IMG/VR virus record: IMGVR_UViG_3300020558_000217
Span: 1 to 64,000 of that record
Length of the DNA stretch: 64,000 nucleotides
DNA from: a virus
Strand: one strand, 5' to 3'
Within the stretch, counting starts at the first letter, position 1. Each line of letters starts with the position of its first letter. The notes under the pieces are model-generated. The model made no database searches. It was not told the DNA's origin and saw only the letters and a program-made list of their open reading frames with translations. Both the position numbers and the translations under genes were made by a program. This document shows positions 8,799-17,560 of this stretch, piece by piece.

Positions 8799-8973
8799 GA
8801 TTAATCTCCTTGATACATTTACGAATTTCACCCAAGATAAGTTCTTTACAATAAGAACACTCCGGAGTCCAAGCAAGCATATTCAGAACTTGTTGTTCAT
8901 TTGGTTCTGTAGCACAGTTTAGAACAGCCTTTATATCTGCTGTATCTATGTAGTTACAGGAACAAACTATCAT
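8788..8973 (-). CDS. bfd: Bfd-like [2Fe-2S] ferredoxin
   Basis: A 61-residue protein with the four-cysteine pattern of bacterioferritin-associated ferredoxin: C4 and C6 in MIVCSC, C39 and C42 in ECSYC, at nearly the same positions as E. coli Bfd (4, 6, 38, 41). Bfd gives electrons to bacterioferritin so stored ferric iron is reduced and released. Here it sits between replication genes and a terminator, in the unit read from the uvsX promoter. The phage may use it to mobilise host iron early in infection; a role in another Fe-S transfer step is also possible. Confidence 0.75.
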   Translation of the reverse strand: MIVCSCNYIDTADIKAVLNCATEPNEQQVLNMLAWTPECSYCKELILGEIRKCIKEINHGA

Positions 8974-9102
8974 TTATTCTCCTTGTCGTTGCGCCGAAGC
9001 CCGATGGTAATATCTTTCAAAGATATGCAGCCTATCCTCTTCGGAATAACTATCAGGAATTGGTACTCCTTTAACTAACATCCATATTTCCTCTGCCATC
9101 AT
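8974..9102 (-). CDS. Small acidic protein downstream of helicase
   Basis: A 42-residue protein (MMAEEIWMLVKGVPIPDSYS...). I chose the start at 9102, just after the helicase stop at 9119, with AGAAG upstream; a longer frame reaching 9177 would lie inside the helicase gene. It resembles the very small genes next to gp41 in other T4-like phages, but no function is known. Confidence 0.5.
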   Translation of the reverse strand: MMAEEIWMLVKGVPIPDSYSEEDRLHIFERYYHRASAQRQGE

Positions 9103-9118
9103 TAATCTAAACTTCTTA

Positions 9119-10525
9119 TCACTTAAATCCTTCGAACTTGCTTCGATCAAACCTTGATTTTGGCCTTCCACGTTCATTTTCTTCCTCCATGAACTTGCCC
9201 TTATCCATCACTGGGCGATCATCAACCAATCCATCTTGACCAGATTGTTCAACATCGTATAATCGCATTTTGCTACGGTCAATCCCAAGCACAAACCTAC
9301 GATTACTCCCAGGATCAGAATAACGATTCTTGAGCTGTTTAACCATGATCTGGCTGAGACTTTCAAGTTCTTCACTGGAGATGAGTGCAAACATAAAATC
9401 AGCTGTGGCTGGGAGTCCAAAGGATTCCGATGTATCTTCCAGTCCCACGTCTGAGTTCGAATAGCCGCTTCTAGTTGTTTGAGTTGCTGAGACGATAGGG
9501 ACGTCGTACTCAACTGCCAACCCACGGAGCTCTTCTGCGATTGCTTTGACAAGGGTATAAGAATTGACGTTGGCTCCATGCTTGATCCTCGATGACAAAC
9601 AAATATTCAGATAATCAACATAGATAATATCTGGTTCGAAATTTTTCTTAATACGTAGTTCATTCAACAGATGTCTAAAATTAGCAGAACCTGCACAAGC
9701 AGTAGGATATTCCTTGATAATCAACTTACCTGTATACTTTTCTTTCAACCGATTGATCTTAGTGTCATACGACTGCTTGGGCATAAGTTCTAGTTCATCA
9801 ACAGCAGTATCTAGTAGGTTTGCGTCGATACGTTCTGCGATGCGTTCTTCTGCCATTTCGAGTGTGATATACAGGACGTTAAGTCCTTTGGTAAGATTTG
9901 CTGCGGCACAGTGACACATGAATAAGGATTTACCAACGCCAGTACCGGCCAATGCGATGTTGAGAGTTTTGTTAGGGAGACCACCATTTGTGATGACGTT
10001 GAAGTAGTCAAGATCGAAAGGAACTCTCTTCTCTTTACGATGGTAGAATTCGTATCTCTCATCGCTATCAGCCAAAAAGTCATGACCAATATGGGTATCA
10101 AAAGAGACACCGAGAGCGTCAGTAAGAATTGACGGTATACTGCCTTTGGAGATAGATCCATTTTTTTCATCCATAATTTGGATTGACTTCATGATCGCAA
10201 GATATAGTGCTTTATCTTGACAAAACTTTTCAGTTTGATCTAGTAGCCAGTCCAATTTAGTTTGTGAATCATGTTCAAGACTCGATATTATCTCTTTAGC
10301 AATCTTGAACAACTGTTCGTTTAGACCTTCTTTATTAGACAGGTCAATGGCCAAAGCCTCAATAGAAGGAAATGAGTTATACTTCCTAACATAATCATCA
10401 ACTAGGTCAAATACAACCTTTTCATTATAATCCTGAAAGTATTCTGATTTTAGAAATGGGATTACTTTGCGACCATACTCGTCATTGAACAATAAATTTG
10501 ATAGAATTGTTCTTTCAATGCTCAT
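9119..10525 (-). CDS. gp41: Replicative DNA helicase, T4 gp41 type
   Basis: A 468-residue DnaB/gp41-family hexameric helicase that unwinds the fork 5' to 3' and works with primase. The N-terminal helical domain (1-150) is followed by the RecA-like core with Walker A AGTGVGKS at 193-200, a Walker B region (DIIYVDYL) near 300, and a QTTRSGYSN sensor/arginine region near 350. Length matches T4 gp41 (475). It is 9 bases after the uvsX stop, in the same transcript. The loader gp59 and gp32 lie at 45-46 kb. Confidence 0.95.
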   Translation of the reverse strand: MSIERTILSNLLFNDEYGRKVIPFLKSEYFQDYNEKVVFDLVDDYVRKYNSFPSIEALAIDLSNKEGLNEQLFKIAKEIISSLEHDSQTKLDWLLDQTEKFCQDKALYLAIMKSIQIMDEKNGSISKGSIPSILTDALGVSFDTHIGHDFLADSDERYEFYHRKEKRVPFDLDYFNVITNGGLPNKTLNIALAGTGVGKSLFMCHCAAANLTKGLNVLYITLEMAEERIAERIDANLLDTAVDELELMPKQSYDTKINRLKEKYTGKLIIKEYPTACAGSANFRHLLNELRIKKNFEPDIIYVDYLNICLSSRIKHGANVNSYTLVKAIAEELRGLAVEYDVPIVSATQTTRSGYSNSDVGLEDTSESFGLPATADFMFALISSEELESLSQIMVKQLKNRYSDPGSNRRFVLGIDRSKMRLYDVEQSGQDGLVDDRPVMDKGKFMEEENERGRPKSRFDRSKFEGFK

Positions 10526-10534
10526 GAATATTTA

Positions 10535-11587
10535 TTACTCCCCTTCTGCCTCATCATCATAAACTAAAGTTCCTTCAGTGTCAAGCGAATACTTGCGTTT
10601 GATGTATGCAGCAAAATCAGTATCTTTGAATATTGTCATCCAAAATTCTTTACTGTCCACAATATCAGCCGCTCTGAAGTTCTTTCCAGAAACTTCCCCA
10701 GTCGTCCTATCCACGACGGCGTACCACCCAACTTTTGGTTTAGCCACATAACCGCCTTCGAGGGCAATATCGAGAAGACCGCTCCAACGATTAATGCCGC
10801 CTTCATAAGAGACAGTAACTGGGATTTTAGATTTTTCGCGGACGTAACGAGATTTTTCAACGTTGATAACGAAATGATATCCCTGAATCTCTGTGCCATC
10901 TTTATCCTGTTGTCTACCTAGAATCCAAATATTGTCAGCGCCATAATAAGCACCAGTTCCACCACCAACGATATCTTTAGGAAACATACCAATTTCTTTG
11001 TAAGTATGATTAACCGCCACAAGGGGAATATCTTTCAACGTAAGATGAGGAGTGATCATTCGGAATAGAGATTTTAGCTGCTTGGCACGTGACATATCAG
11101 CAACTGATTTTTCGTTCAATGCATCTTCGACTTCTTTCTTAGAAGCAAGATTACCAATAGAATCAATAATAATCAGAACTTGATCATCACGAGTAATTTC
11201 TTTCAGCTGCTTCATAAGATCAAACTTTAGTTCTTCAACATCAGTAATTGGTGTATGAACAACCGAGTCGAGAGGAATCTTGAATTTAGTAAAGTATGAC
11301 TGTGGCGTGCCAAACTCTGAATCATAGAAAAGAATAACACCATCCGGATACTTCTTAAGAAACGAAGATGCCAGAAGTAGAGCAAATCCAGTTTTAAAGT
11401 GCTTCGATGGACCTGCTAGCATTGTCAGTCCAGGAGTAATACCACCATCAATAGATCCTGACAATGCCACATTGATCATAGGCACTGGCGTCTGGATCAT
11501 ATCTTTCTTTGTATAAATCTTGGAATCTGTAAGCGTGGAAGTATAATCTATCGTACTGTTTTTAATCAAACGTTCTTTCAGTGACAT
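10535..11587 (-). CDS. uvsX: UvsX recombinase (RecA family)
   Basis: A 350-residue T4 UvsX homologue that forms filaments on single-stranded DNA and catalyses strand exchange for repair and recombination-dependent replication. Walker A is GPSKHFKT at 59-66, as in T4; Walker B is QVLIIIDSIG near 135-145; HTYKEIGMFPKDIVGGGTG near 193 is the L2/UvsX-typical block. A GGAG box precedes ATG. It has its own sigma70 promoter and is cotranscribed with gp41. Confidence 0.95.
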   Translation of the reverse strand: MSLKERLIKNSTIDYTSTLTDSKIYTKKDMIQTPVPMINVALSGSIDGGITPGLTMLAGPSKHFKTGFALLLASSFLKKYPDGVILFYDSEFGTPQSYFTKFKIPLDSVVHTPITDVEELKFDLMKQLKEITRDDQVLIIIDSIGNLASKKEVEDALNEKSVADMSRAKQLKSLFRMITPHLTLKDIPLVAVNHTYKEIGMFPKDIVGGGTGAYYGADNIWILGRQQDKDGTEIQGYHFVINVEKSRYVREKSKIPVTVSYEGGINRWSGLLDIALEGGYVAKPKVGWYAVVDRTTGEVSGKNFRAADIVDSKEFWMTIFKDTDFAAYIKRKYSLDTEGTLVYDDEAEGE

Positions 11588-11614
11588 GTATTTCTCCGTG
11601 TATATTGTATTTTT

Positions 11615-11643
11615 AGTATACTATGTATTTTTGTATAAGTCAA
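11615..11643 (-). promoter_or_regulatory. Sigma70-type promoter for uvsX-gp41
   Basis: Minus strand TTGACT (11643-11638), 17-base spacer, TATACT (11620-11615), 27 bases before the uvsX start. It overlaps the end of the upstream small gene by four bases. Confidence 0.8.
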
Positions 11644-11900
11644 CTCTTAATATAAGCATCCATCTTTTTTATGAACGCATCAATATTTTTTACTCGATCA
11701 GCGCCATTCCATTTAATAATATCTTTATCAGGATTCTTTTTTAGATTTAATAGAAGTGGCATAATCATCTTACGTAGACCCTCTAGTTTTACTTGAGTAT
11801 TTCCTAGCTGATCTTGTAATTCTAACTCTCCTGCTTTCAATTCGTCTTCTGAAGTAAAACCGAAGTCGAATTCGAAATCATTGTCCTCTAGTTCTGTCAT
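11640..11900 (-). CDS. Small conserved protein between gp43 and uvsX
   Basis: An 86-residue protein with an acidic N-terminus (TELEDNDFEFDFGF) and a helical C-terminal part ending in KMDAYIKS. Proteins of this shape sit beside DNA polymerase or uvsX in T4-like marine phages, so it belongs to the replication set, but its function is not known to me. It overlaps the gp43 stop by 4 bases (ATGA). Confidence 0.7.
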   Translation of the reverse strand: MTELEDNDFEFDFGFTSEDELKAGELELQDQLGNTQVKLEGLRKMIMPLLLNLKKNPDKDIIKWNGADRVKNIDAFIKKMDAYIKS

Positions 11901-14368
11901 GAGAAAAAGTCCTCTAGTGTTGATTTTTGTTCTGTTGACCAGTTAATAACATCAGTGATGGAATTAAGCGGTTCCAAGAACGATTTGTTGAATTGTGTCT
12001 CGCGATCAATATACTTATCTAGATGAATCAATTCCTTTGGAAGTTCGTCAGGAACTGCAATTACTGATTCTTGGAGAGGATTAGGTGTCTTCAAATAAGC
12101 AAATCTAATTTTATCACCATCTGAAATTCTAGGAACATTTTTCAATTTATTCTTATCTAGAATGTGATTGAATATCAATGCGCCTTTGACGTGAATTGGC
12201 GTTCCCTTCTTATAAACTATAGACTTGTCAATATATTTGTACATTCCTTTCACACCACGTGGAAAGGCAACATCCTCAAAAGGCAATGTTAGAAACTCTT
12301 CACGAAACTGCTTAATAAACTCATGAAGCTCTTCTTGAGTGCCATTCATAATTATCGAGAGACATCTTTTAATGTTTTCTCGACACGCCTTCGGAGTGCT
12401 CGAACGTACCGCCTCAATACCCTGGAGTTTGAGTTTGGGTTCAGCATATTGTACGCCTTCAACATTCCAAGCGTTGAGGATATACATTTTCTTGCCACGC
12501 CAAATACCTTTGTTCGCAATTGTTTCCCTCTTCATTTTCATCTTTTGTTGATAGGAGTTCATATAAACCGCAAGTTCATCATAACATCTATCAAGATAAG
12601 GTTGTATCTTTTGTTCGCAGAATTGATCAATCGCATCAACAATTTTCAATTCATCATTAGTATCTAGGTGTGCTACTAGAGCATCCATTTCAACATAGAT
12701 AGAATCAGTATCTGATGCAATAACATAATCAACTTTATCAGTTTTCAATAGCTTATTGATAAATTCGTTTACCTTACGTTCAATCCAACGAATGGATAAC
12801 TGACCGGACATAGTAATTGCTTCGGAATGATCGAAACTGAACCAACGAAAGAACTGATTCGCCAACGCACCGTAAGCTGAGTTTAGCTGAATCTTTTTGG
12901 CCATCTGCATATTATGATAACGAGCAACTAACTTCTCATCTTCTGAGTTAGGATTTTTCTCATAACGCTGCTTGGCTTCGATCATTAATTTCTTATACTT
13001 GGTACGGTCATTATACATACGCTCCATCAATGCAGGTAAGAAACCCTGATGATCTTTGCGATACAAACAGCCATTGGCTGCATGTGAATATTCTTTATTG
13101 AACTTATCAACCTCAAAAGTGCCACGTAACAATTCATCAACTGAAGGAAAAGGAATTTTAGTTACGAATGTTTCTGGGCTGATATTATATTGCATAATAA
13201 GATGAGGATACAGGCTGTTCAAATCAAAAGAAACAACCCATTTACTCAAACCAATCTTAGGTTCCTTAACATGACCGCCAATCAAAGAACCTTCCATAAG
13301 TTGTTTTCTCAAAGAAGGAATAACGATATTCTTTTCTAGGAGATAGTTATGAATAATAATATCCCATGGTCGCACAGTTGTCATAACATCAGGGTAGTTA
13401 ACCTTAGCATCATATGACAACGCCATAGTTTGTTCGAGAAACTTTAACTTATCATCTAAACGATCAACCAGAACACAATCGTGAATATTATACTCGATAA
13501 ACTTTTGGAAGTTGTTCTTATATAGTTCCAAAAGATTACCATATTCTGAATAGTCGATTTTCTTTTCGCCGAGTTCAACTTGTGCAATAAAGTCCAGTTT
13601 ATAGGATTCTTGATTGCCAAACATAAATTTACGATATAGTTGGTAATAATCAAGAACGGATATTCCAGCAGGATTATAAGACTGGTTTTCCTTTCCTCGA
13701 AACTCAACAATCTTTTCATCGAGAATGCGCCATGGCGATAAGCGTTTAGCTTCTCTTTCATTAAAAAGATTTTTAATACGATTAACAGTGTACGGTATAT
13801 CAAAGAACTCAATATTCCAACCTGTTATTATGTCTAGATCTAGCCCTTCCCAACATTCGAGAAACTGTTGAATAAGTTGGTATTCGTCTTTGCACTGGAT
13901 GTAATGTGTATTTGGGTCGTCGCTGTTAAACTCTCCGCAACCAAATACAAAGTTACGATTGCGACTACGCAAAGTAATTGCGGTAATTGGCTTATCAGCT
14001 TTTTGAATATCTGGGAAACCTTCATCGGCAGCACACTCAATATCTATTGTTGCAACGTTAACAAGTTTAGGATCGTAATCGATATCGCCCTTGAATATGT
14101 CAAAAATATACAAGTAAGGAAACGTCGTTAGACCATAAATTTCCATATTAGAAACCTGGTCATAACGACTGATAAAATCCCTAGCTTCAGTGATTGAGTC
14201 GAACTCTAGTTTCTCTACTGGTTTACCATCAAGAGTTTTATATTTACCATTCTGCTTTGCAATAAACAAATATGGTTTGTAATTTACAACATCAGTATAT
14301 CTTAAACCTTTATCAAAACCTCGCACATACATGCGATTTCCACGTTGAAATACATTTGTATAAAACAT
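11897..14368 (-). CDS. gp43: DNA polymerase, family B, T4 gp43 type
   Basis: An 823-residue replicative polymerase with proofreading exonuclease (T4 gp43: 898). The exonuclease site includes D109 and E111 in TIDIECAADEG and the NIEFFDIPY block near 185. Polymerase motifs are DLNSLYPHLI (A), KKIQLNSAYGALAN (B) and ASDTDSIYV (C, catalytic Asp pair), all intact and in order. A GGAGG box precedes ATG. The promoter at 14417-14445 overlaps the ftsH terminator. It heads the gp43-small gene pair. Confidence 0.96.
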   Translation of the reverse strand: MFYTNVFQRGNRMYVRGFDKGLRYTDVVNYKPYLFIAKQNGKYKTLDGKPVEKLEFDSITEARDFISRYDQVSNMEIYGLTTFPYLYIFDIFKGDIDYDPKLVNVATIDIECAADEGFPDIQKADKPITAITLRSRNRNFVFGCGEFNSDDPNTHYIQCKDEYQLIQQFLECWEGLDLDIITGWNIEFFDIPYTVNRIKNLFNEREAKRLSPWRILDEKIVEFRGKENQSYNPAGISVLDYYQLYRKFMFGNQESYKLDFIAQVELGEKKIDYSEYGNLLELYKNNFQKFIEYNIHDCVLVDRLDDKLKFLEQTMALSYDAKVNYPDVMTTVRPWDIIIHNYLLEKNIVIPSLRKQLMEGSLIGGHVKEPKIGLSKWVVSFDLNSLYPHLIMQYNISPETFVTKIPFPSVDELLRGTFEVDKFNKEYSHAANGCLYRKDHQGFLPALMERMYNDRTKYKKLMIEAKQRYEKNPNSEDEKLVARYHNMQMAKKIQLNSAYGALANQFFRWFSFDHSEAITMSGQLSIRWIERKVNEFINKLLKTDKVDYVIASDTDSIYVEMDALVAHLDTNDELKIVDAIDQFCEQKIQPYLDRCYDELAVYMNSYQQKMKMKRETIANKGIWRGKKMYILNAWNVEGVQYAEPKLKLQGIEAVRSSTPKACRENIKRCLSIIMNGTQEELHEFIKQFREEFLTLPFEDVAFPRGVKGMYKYIDKSIVYKKGTPIHVKGALIFNHILDKNKLKNVPRISDGDKIRFAYLKTPNPLQESVIAVPDELPKELIHLDKYIDRETQFNKSFLEPLNSITDVINWSTEQKSTLEDFFS

Positions 14369-14416
14369 TTATCCTCCATAAAACGCATCCGGACATAGTC
14401 CCACAGATGCAACATT

Positions 14417-14445
14417 AGTATATAATAAAAAGCTGAGGGAATCAA
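14417..14445 (-). promoter_or_regulatory. Sigma70-type promoter for gp43
   Basis: Minus strand TTGATT (14445-14440), 17-base spacer, TATACT (14422-14417), 49 bases before the gp43 start. The -35 sits in the loop of the ftsH terminator hairpin and partly inside the ftsH stop codon. Confidence 0.65.
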
Positions 14446-14454
14446 TCCCTCAGC
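14427..14454 (-). terminator. Intrinsic terminator of ftsH
   Basis: GCTGAGGGA and TCCCTCAGC form a 9-bp stem with a 5-base loop, followed by UUUUU. The hairpin begins inside the last ftsH codons, so the stop codon is in the loop. Confidence 0.9.
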
Positions 14455-16232
14455 GGCACCTTTCCATCTAACAGATCTAGAATTTCTTGACCTGATAGTG
14501 TTTCGTATTCAAGCAAACCCTTAGCAAGAGTGTCTAACTGCTTTCTCTTTTTAGTTAGAATACCCTTGGCAGTAGCATATGCAGTATCAATAATTTTCTT
14601 TACTTCAAGATCAATAAGTCGCTGAGTTTCTTCAGAAACCTTTGGTCCATGAAACACATCTGAATTAGGTTCAGTATATGCTACATTACCTAATGGCGAA
14701 AATCCATACTGAGTAACCATAGCACGAGCGATCTTTGATGCCTGTTGAATATCAGCAGCTGCGCCAGAAGTAACATTCTCCTCGCCAAAAACTAACTCTT
14801 CTGCTGCACGGCCACCCATTGCCATTGCAAGATAAGCAATCATTTCCTTATAAGACTGAGAAATCTGATCGCGTTCTGGTAGAGACTGAACCATACCTAA
14901 CGCACGTCCACGAGGAATAATTGTTGCCTTATGAATAGGAACAGAACCTTCCATGTTCAGAGAAACAAGAGCATGTCCGCCTTCATGATAAGCAGTCATT
15001 TTCTTTTCTTCTTCAGACATAAGAAGAGATCTACGTTCTGCGCCCATAAGAATCTTGTCACGAGCATCATCAAATTCTTTTGCTGTAACAATTCTCTTAG
15101 AACGGCGAGCAGCGAGCAATGCTGCTTCATTCACAAGATTGGCCAGATCAGCGCCAGAGAAACCTGGTGTTCCCTTAGCAACAGTTCTAAGATCAACATC
15201 TGCTCCTAGTGGAACTGCTCTACTATGAACCTTTAGAATTTTCTCGCGCCCAACAATATCTGGATTAGATACAGTAACTTGTCGATCAAAACGGCCAGGA
15301 CGAAGCAAGGCAGGATCAAGCACATCCACACGATTTGTCGCAGCGATGATGATGATACCTTCGTTGTCATTAAAGCCATCCATTTCTACTAGTAGAGCGT
15401 TTAAAGTCTGCTCACGTTCATCGTTACCGCCACTAATGCCAGCATTACGATTACGTCCAACAGCATCGATTTCATCAATGAAAATAATGCAAGGAGCATT
15501 CTTCTTTGCCTGTTCAAACATATCACGCACACGAGATGCGCCAACGCCGACAAACATTTCTACGAAGTCAGATCCAGAAAGATGGAAGAAAGGAACACCA
15601 GCTTCACCAGCTACTGCTTTAGCGAGCAGAGTTTTACCAGTTCCTGGAGGACCAACAAGTAGAACGCCCTTGGGAATTTTACCGCCAACTGCTTGGAACT
15701 TATGTGGTGCTGCTAGAAATTCTACAACTTCTTCTAGATCTTCTTTTGCTTCATCTACACCAGCAACGTCATCGAACTTGACATTGATTTCTTCCTCAGA
15801 AAGCATCTTTGCTTTAGACTTGCCCATAGACAATGGACCACGTCCACCAATTCCAGAAGTTCTTCTTGATAACCAAATCCAAATACTAAAGAACAAAAGA
15901 ACAGGTAGTAGATTAATTGCTAGATTAGTGAAGAATCCTGTTTCTTCTGGTGGAGTTGCTGATACTTGTAACTTCTTACCTTTGATCTGTTCCATAAAAT
16001 TACCGACTGATGGAACATATGTACTAAATGTCCTGTTGTCAACAAAATGACCAGTAACTTGATTTCCTGCAATAGTGAGATCATGGACTCTTCCTTCATC
16101 GATTTGAGTAACAAGCTCGCTAAACCCAATTTCTCTTGAGTATGTTTTGTGAGAACTTTCATTCCACATAGAATATAGAAAAATTCCTGTTAATACAAAC
16201 AACACCCAAGGAGTAATTTTTCTCCAATCCAT
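14442..16232 (-). CDS. ftsH: FtsH-type ATP-dependent zinc metalloprotease
   Basis: A full-length (596-residue) membrane AAA+ protease that extracts and degrades misfolded or unassembled membrane proteins. Two membrane segments at about 8-22 and 103-121 flank a periplasmic domain. Walker A GPPGTGKT 194-201, pore FVG 227-229, Walker B IIFIDEID 249-256, [23 protein letters not shown] 298-317, zinc motif HEGGH 416-420 (usually HEAGH), with a downstream Asp in AAADIQQA as likely third ligand. It has its own promoter and terminator and neighbours endolysin, hsp20 and pmoC. A phage-borne FtsH is uncommon; it may maintain energy-coupling membrane complexes such as methane monooxygenase, which is inferred. 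Confidence 0.95.
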   Translation of the reverse strand: MDWRKITPWVLFVLTGIFLYSMWNESSHKTYSREIGFSELVTQIDEGRVHDLTIAGNQVTGHFVDNRTFSTYVPSVGNFMEQIKGKKLQVSATPPEETGFFTNLAINLLPVLLFFSIWIWLSRRTSGIGGRGPLSMGKSKAKMLSEEEINVKFDDVAGVDEAKEDLEEVVEFLAAPHKFQAVGGKIPKGVLLVGPPGTGKTLLAKAVAGEAGVPFFHLSGSDFVEMFVGVGASRVRDMFEQAKKNAPCIIFIDEIDAVGRNRNAGISGGNDEREQTLNALLVEMDGFNDNEGIIIIAATNRVDVLDPALLRPGRFDRQVTVSNPDIVGREKILKVHSRAVPLGADVDLRTVAKGTPGFSGADLANLVNEAALLAARRSKRIVTAKEFDDARDKILMGAERRSLLMSEEEKKMTAYHEGGHALVSLNMEGSVPIHKATIIPRGRALGMVQSLPERDQISQSYKEMIAYLAMAMGGRAAEELVFGEENVTSGAAADIQQASKIARAMVTQYGFSPLGNVAYTEPNSDVFHGPKVSEETQRLIDLEVKKIIDTAYATAKGILTKKRKQLDTLAKGLLEYETLSGQEILDLLDGKVPLRD

Positions 16233-16263
16233 AATACTATCCTTCTATTATGCCGCACAATCA

Positions 16264-16291
16264 ATTATATAGTTTTTTAGTAAAAAGTCAA
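16264..16291 (-). promoter_or_regulatory. Sigma70-type promoter for ftsH
   Basis: Minus strand TTGACT (16291-16286), 16-base spacer, TATAAT (16269-16264), 32 bases before the ftsH start. The -35 contains the TGA stop codon of the endolysin gene. Confidence 0.8.
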
Positions 16292-16953
16292 ATTCTTGCT
16301 GCTTGAAAATGCATACCATCAGGACGGCGTTCCCAACGACCACCCCAAACCCAACCTTCTGCCTCAAACGCCTGAACGATTAGAGACTTTTCAGTGAAAG
16401 AGTGCTTATTGTATCCTGGCTTTTTACCAAGAGCATTCCAAGGTGCGGCAATGTCAATAGCGACACCAAAGGCATGAGTAGAAAGAGAAGAACCGCCACG
16501 CATGTTACGGATGTTCCAGGTGCCAGAAAAGACATGTAGTTGCTGTGCTTTGATCTTATCATAGTCTCTGCCATTCTCGTCCCACACATATGTTAGAACA
16601 CGAACAAGAGAATCGGCGCAGGACTTATTCATCCATGTTCTGGTAATCTTAATATCGTCCATCCACATGGTATAAGGTAGATTGACCTGAACCATGTGCT
16701 TTCTAAACGCTCCGCCGTAATCTGGTGTGCCGAACTTTGCACGAAGTTCGCGCTGTAGGGGCCATACGTTTTTCTTTAGTTTACCAGCGGTAGGAACCTT
16801 AGCGTCTGCTACTGTATTGATGACATCAACGAACTTTGTTTCGTCAGCTTCTTTAACTGCCACCTCAGTCGTATAAACTTTACCATCAAAAATAAATGTT
16901 TCTTTGCCAGCTTTTCTCGCATCAGCAAATGCTTGTTTGAATGTTTTAGCCAT
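16288..16953 (-). CDS. Endolysin, M15-family D-Ala-D-Ala-type peptidase
   Basis: A 221-residue peptidoglycan peptidase. The M15 zinc site is H160 and D167 in STHAFGVAID and H215 in PDGMHF, with WGGRW before it. The first 35 residues (KTFKQAFADARKAGKETFIF...) are an N-terminal motif common in phage wall proteins. No signal peptide, so release would need a holin; a candidate holin and spanins lie at 24.7-25.6 kb. A GGAG box precedes ATG, which follows the hsp20 terminator. The zinc site is complete, so activity is expected. Confidence 0.88.
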   Translation of the reverse strand: MAKTFKQAFADARKAGKETFIFDGKVYTTEVAVKEADETKFVDVINTVADAKVPTAGKLKKNVWPLQRELRAKFGTPDYGGAFRKHMVQVNLPYTMWMDDIKITRTWMNKSCADSLVRVLTYVWDENGRDYDKIKAQQLHVFSGTWNIRNMRGGSSLSTHAFGVAIDIAAPWNALGKKPGYNKHSFTEKSLIVQAFEAEGWVWGGRWERRPDGMHFQAARI

Positions 16954-16974
16954 AATTAATCTCCTATGATAAAT

Positions 16975-16994
16975 GGGAGGACCGAAGCCCTCCC
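16975..16994 (-). terminator. Hairpin after hsp20
   Basis: GGGAGG and CCTCCC arms enclose a UUCG-type loop on the minus strand, 12 bases past the hsp20 stop. The following tract (AUUUAUC) is only weakly U-rich. Confidence 0.6.
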
Positions 16995-17006
16995 ATATTT
17001 AGAAGA

Positions 17007-17453
17007 TTATTTGATGTCTACCTTTTTAGTTTTCTTTTCTTCTGGAACAACATTCTCTAAGAAGATCTTTAACATACCATTAACATATTCAGCATTCTTC
17101 ACTTCGACTGTGTCAGCAAGAGTAAACTTGCGAGTAAATACACGATCAGCGATACCTTTGTACAGATACTGAACTGGGTTTGTCACGGGATCAACATCAT
17201 CTAAAGAGAATCCACCCTTTACAACAAGAGTGTTATTCGCGAGTTCAATGTCGAGATTGTGTTTTCCGAAACCAGCCACTGCGAGTTCAATAGTATAGTT
17301 ATTATCGTCCACTTTTACAATATTGTAGGGAGGCCAGTTAGTAGCTTTTGCATAAGATTCTTGAGCAGATGCTAGTGTTTTTAGCATACGATCTGCGCCA
17401 ACAAACCACTTGTCGATATTACCTGTGTTGAAAGAAAATACATCATTAGTCAT
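17007..17453 (-). CDS. Hsp20/IbpA-like small heat-shock protein
   Basis: A 148-residue alpha-crystallin-domain chaperone that holds unfolding proteins in solution. The domain spans about 40-135: ALPHA-crystallin strands around YTIELAVAGFGKHNLDIELANN (split here by two strands), VVKGG, and the C-terminal NGMLKIFLE block. Small Hsp20s are common in T4-like phages of marine and freshwater bacteria, where they may help virion assembly or protect host enzymes. It has a GGAG box and its own sigma70 promoter, in a cluster with ftsH and pmoC. Confidence 0.9.
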   Translation of the reverse strand: MTNDVFSFNTGNIDKWFVGADRMLKTLASAQESYAKATNWPPYNIVKVDDNNYTIELAVAGFGKHNLDIELANNTLVVKGGFSLDDVDPVTNPVQYLYKGIADRVFTRKFTLADTVEVKNAEYVNGMLKIFLENVVPEEKKTKKVDIK

Positions 17454-17509
17454 CTTTATTCTCCTTTAGAGCGAGTATAGATTACGTATCCCTTACGGCG
17501 ATACAACAT

Positions 17510-17539
17510 ATTATATAATAGTTGTGAGGGGAAAGTCAA
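17510..17539 (-). promoter_or_regulatory. Sigma70-type promoter for hsp20
   Basis: Minus strand TTGACT (17539-17534), 18-base spacer, TATAAT (17515-17510). The -35 lies in the loop of the hairpin that follows pmoC. Confidence 0.7.
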
Positions 17540-17550
17540 GCTCTCCCCTC
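17526..17550 (-). terminator. Hairpin after pmoC
   Basis: GAGGGGA and TCCCCTC arms form a 7-bp stem 11 bases past the pmoC stop. There is no U-run behind it on the minus strand, so it may end or stabilise the pmoC mRNA rather than act as a strong terminator. Confidence 0.5.
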
Positions 17551-17560
17551 AATTATTTTC

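Noticed and set aside
10529-10536. AATAAATA on the minus strand before gp41
   Set aside because: Only a few bases from the gp41 start, so a transcript would begin inside the gene; it is part of the uvsX stop region.
15346-16050. 234-codon plus-strand frame opposite ftsH
   Set aside because: Antisense to a fully conserved gene, no ribosome site, low-complexity Ser/Arg-rich product typical of a shadow frame.
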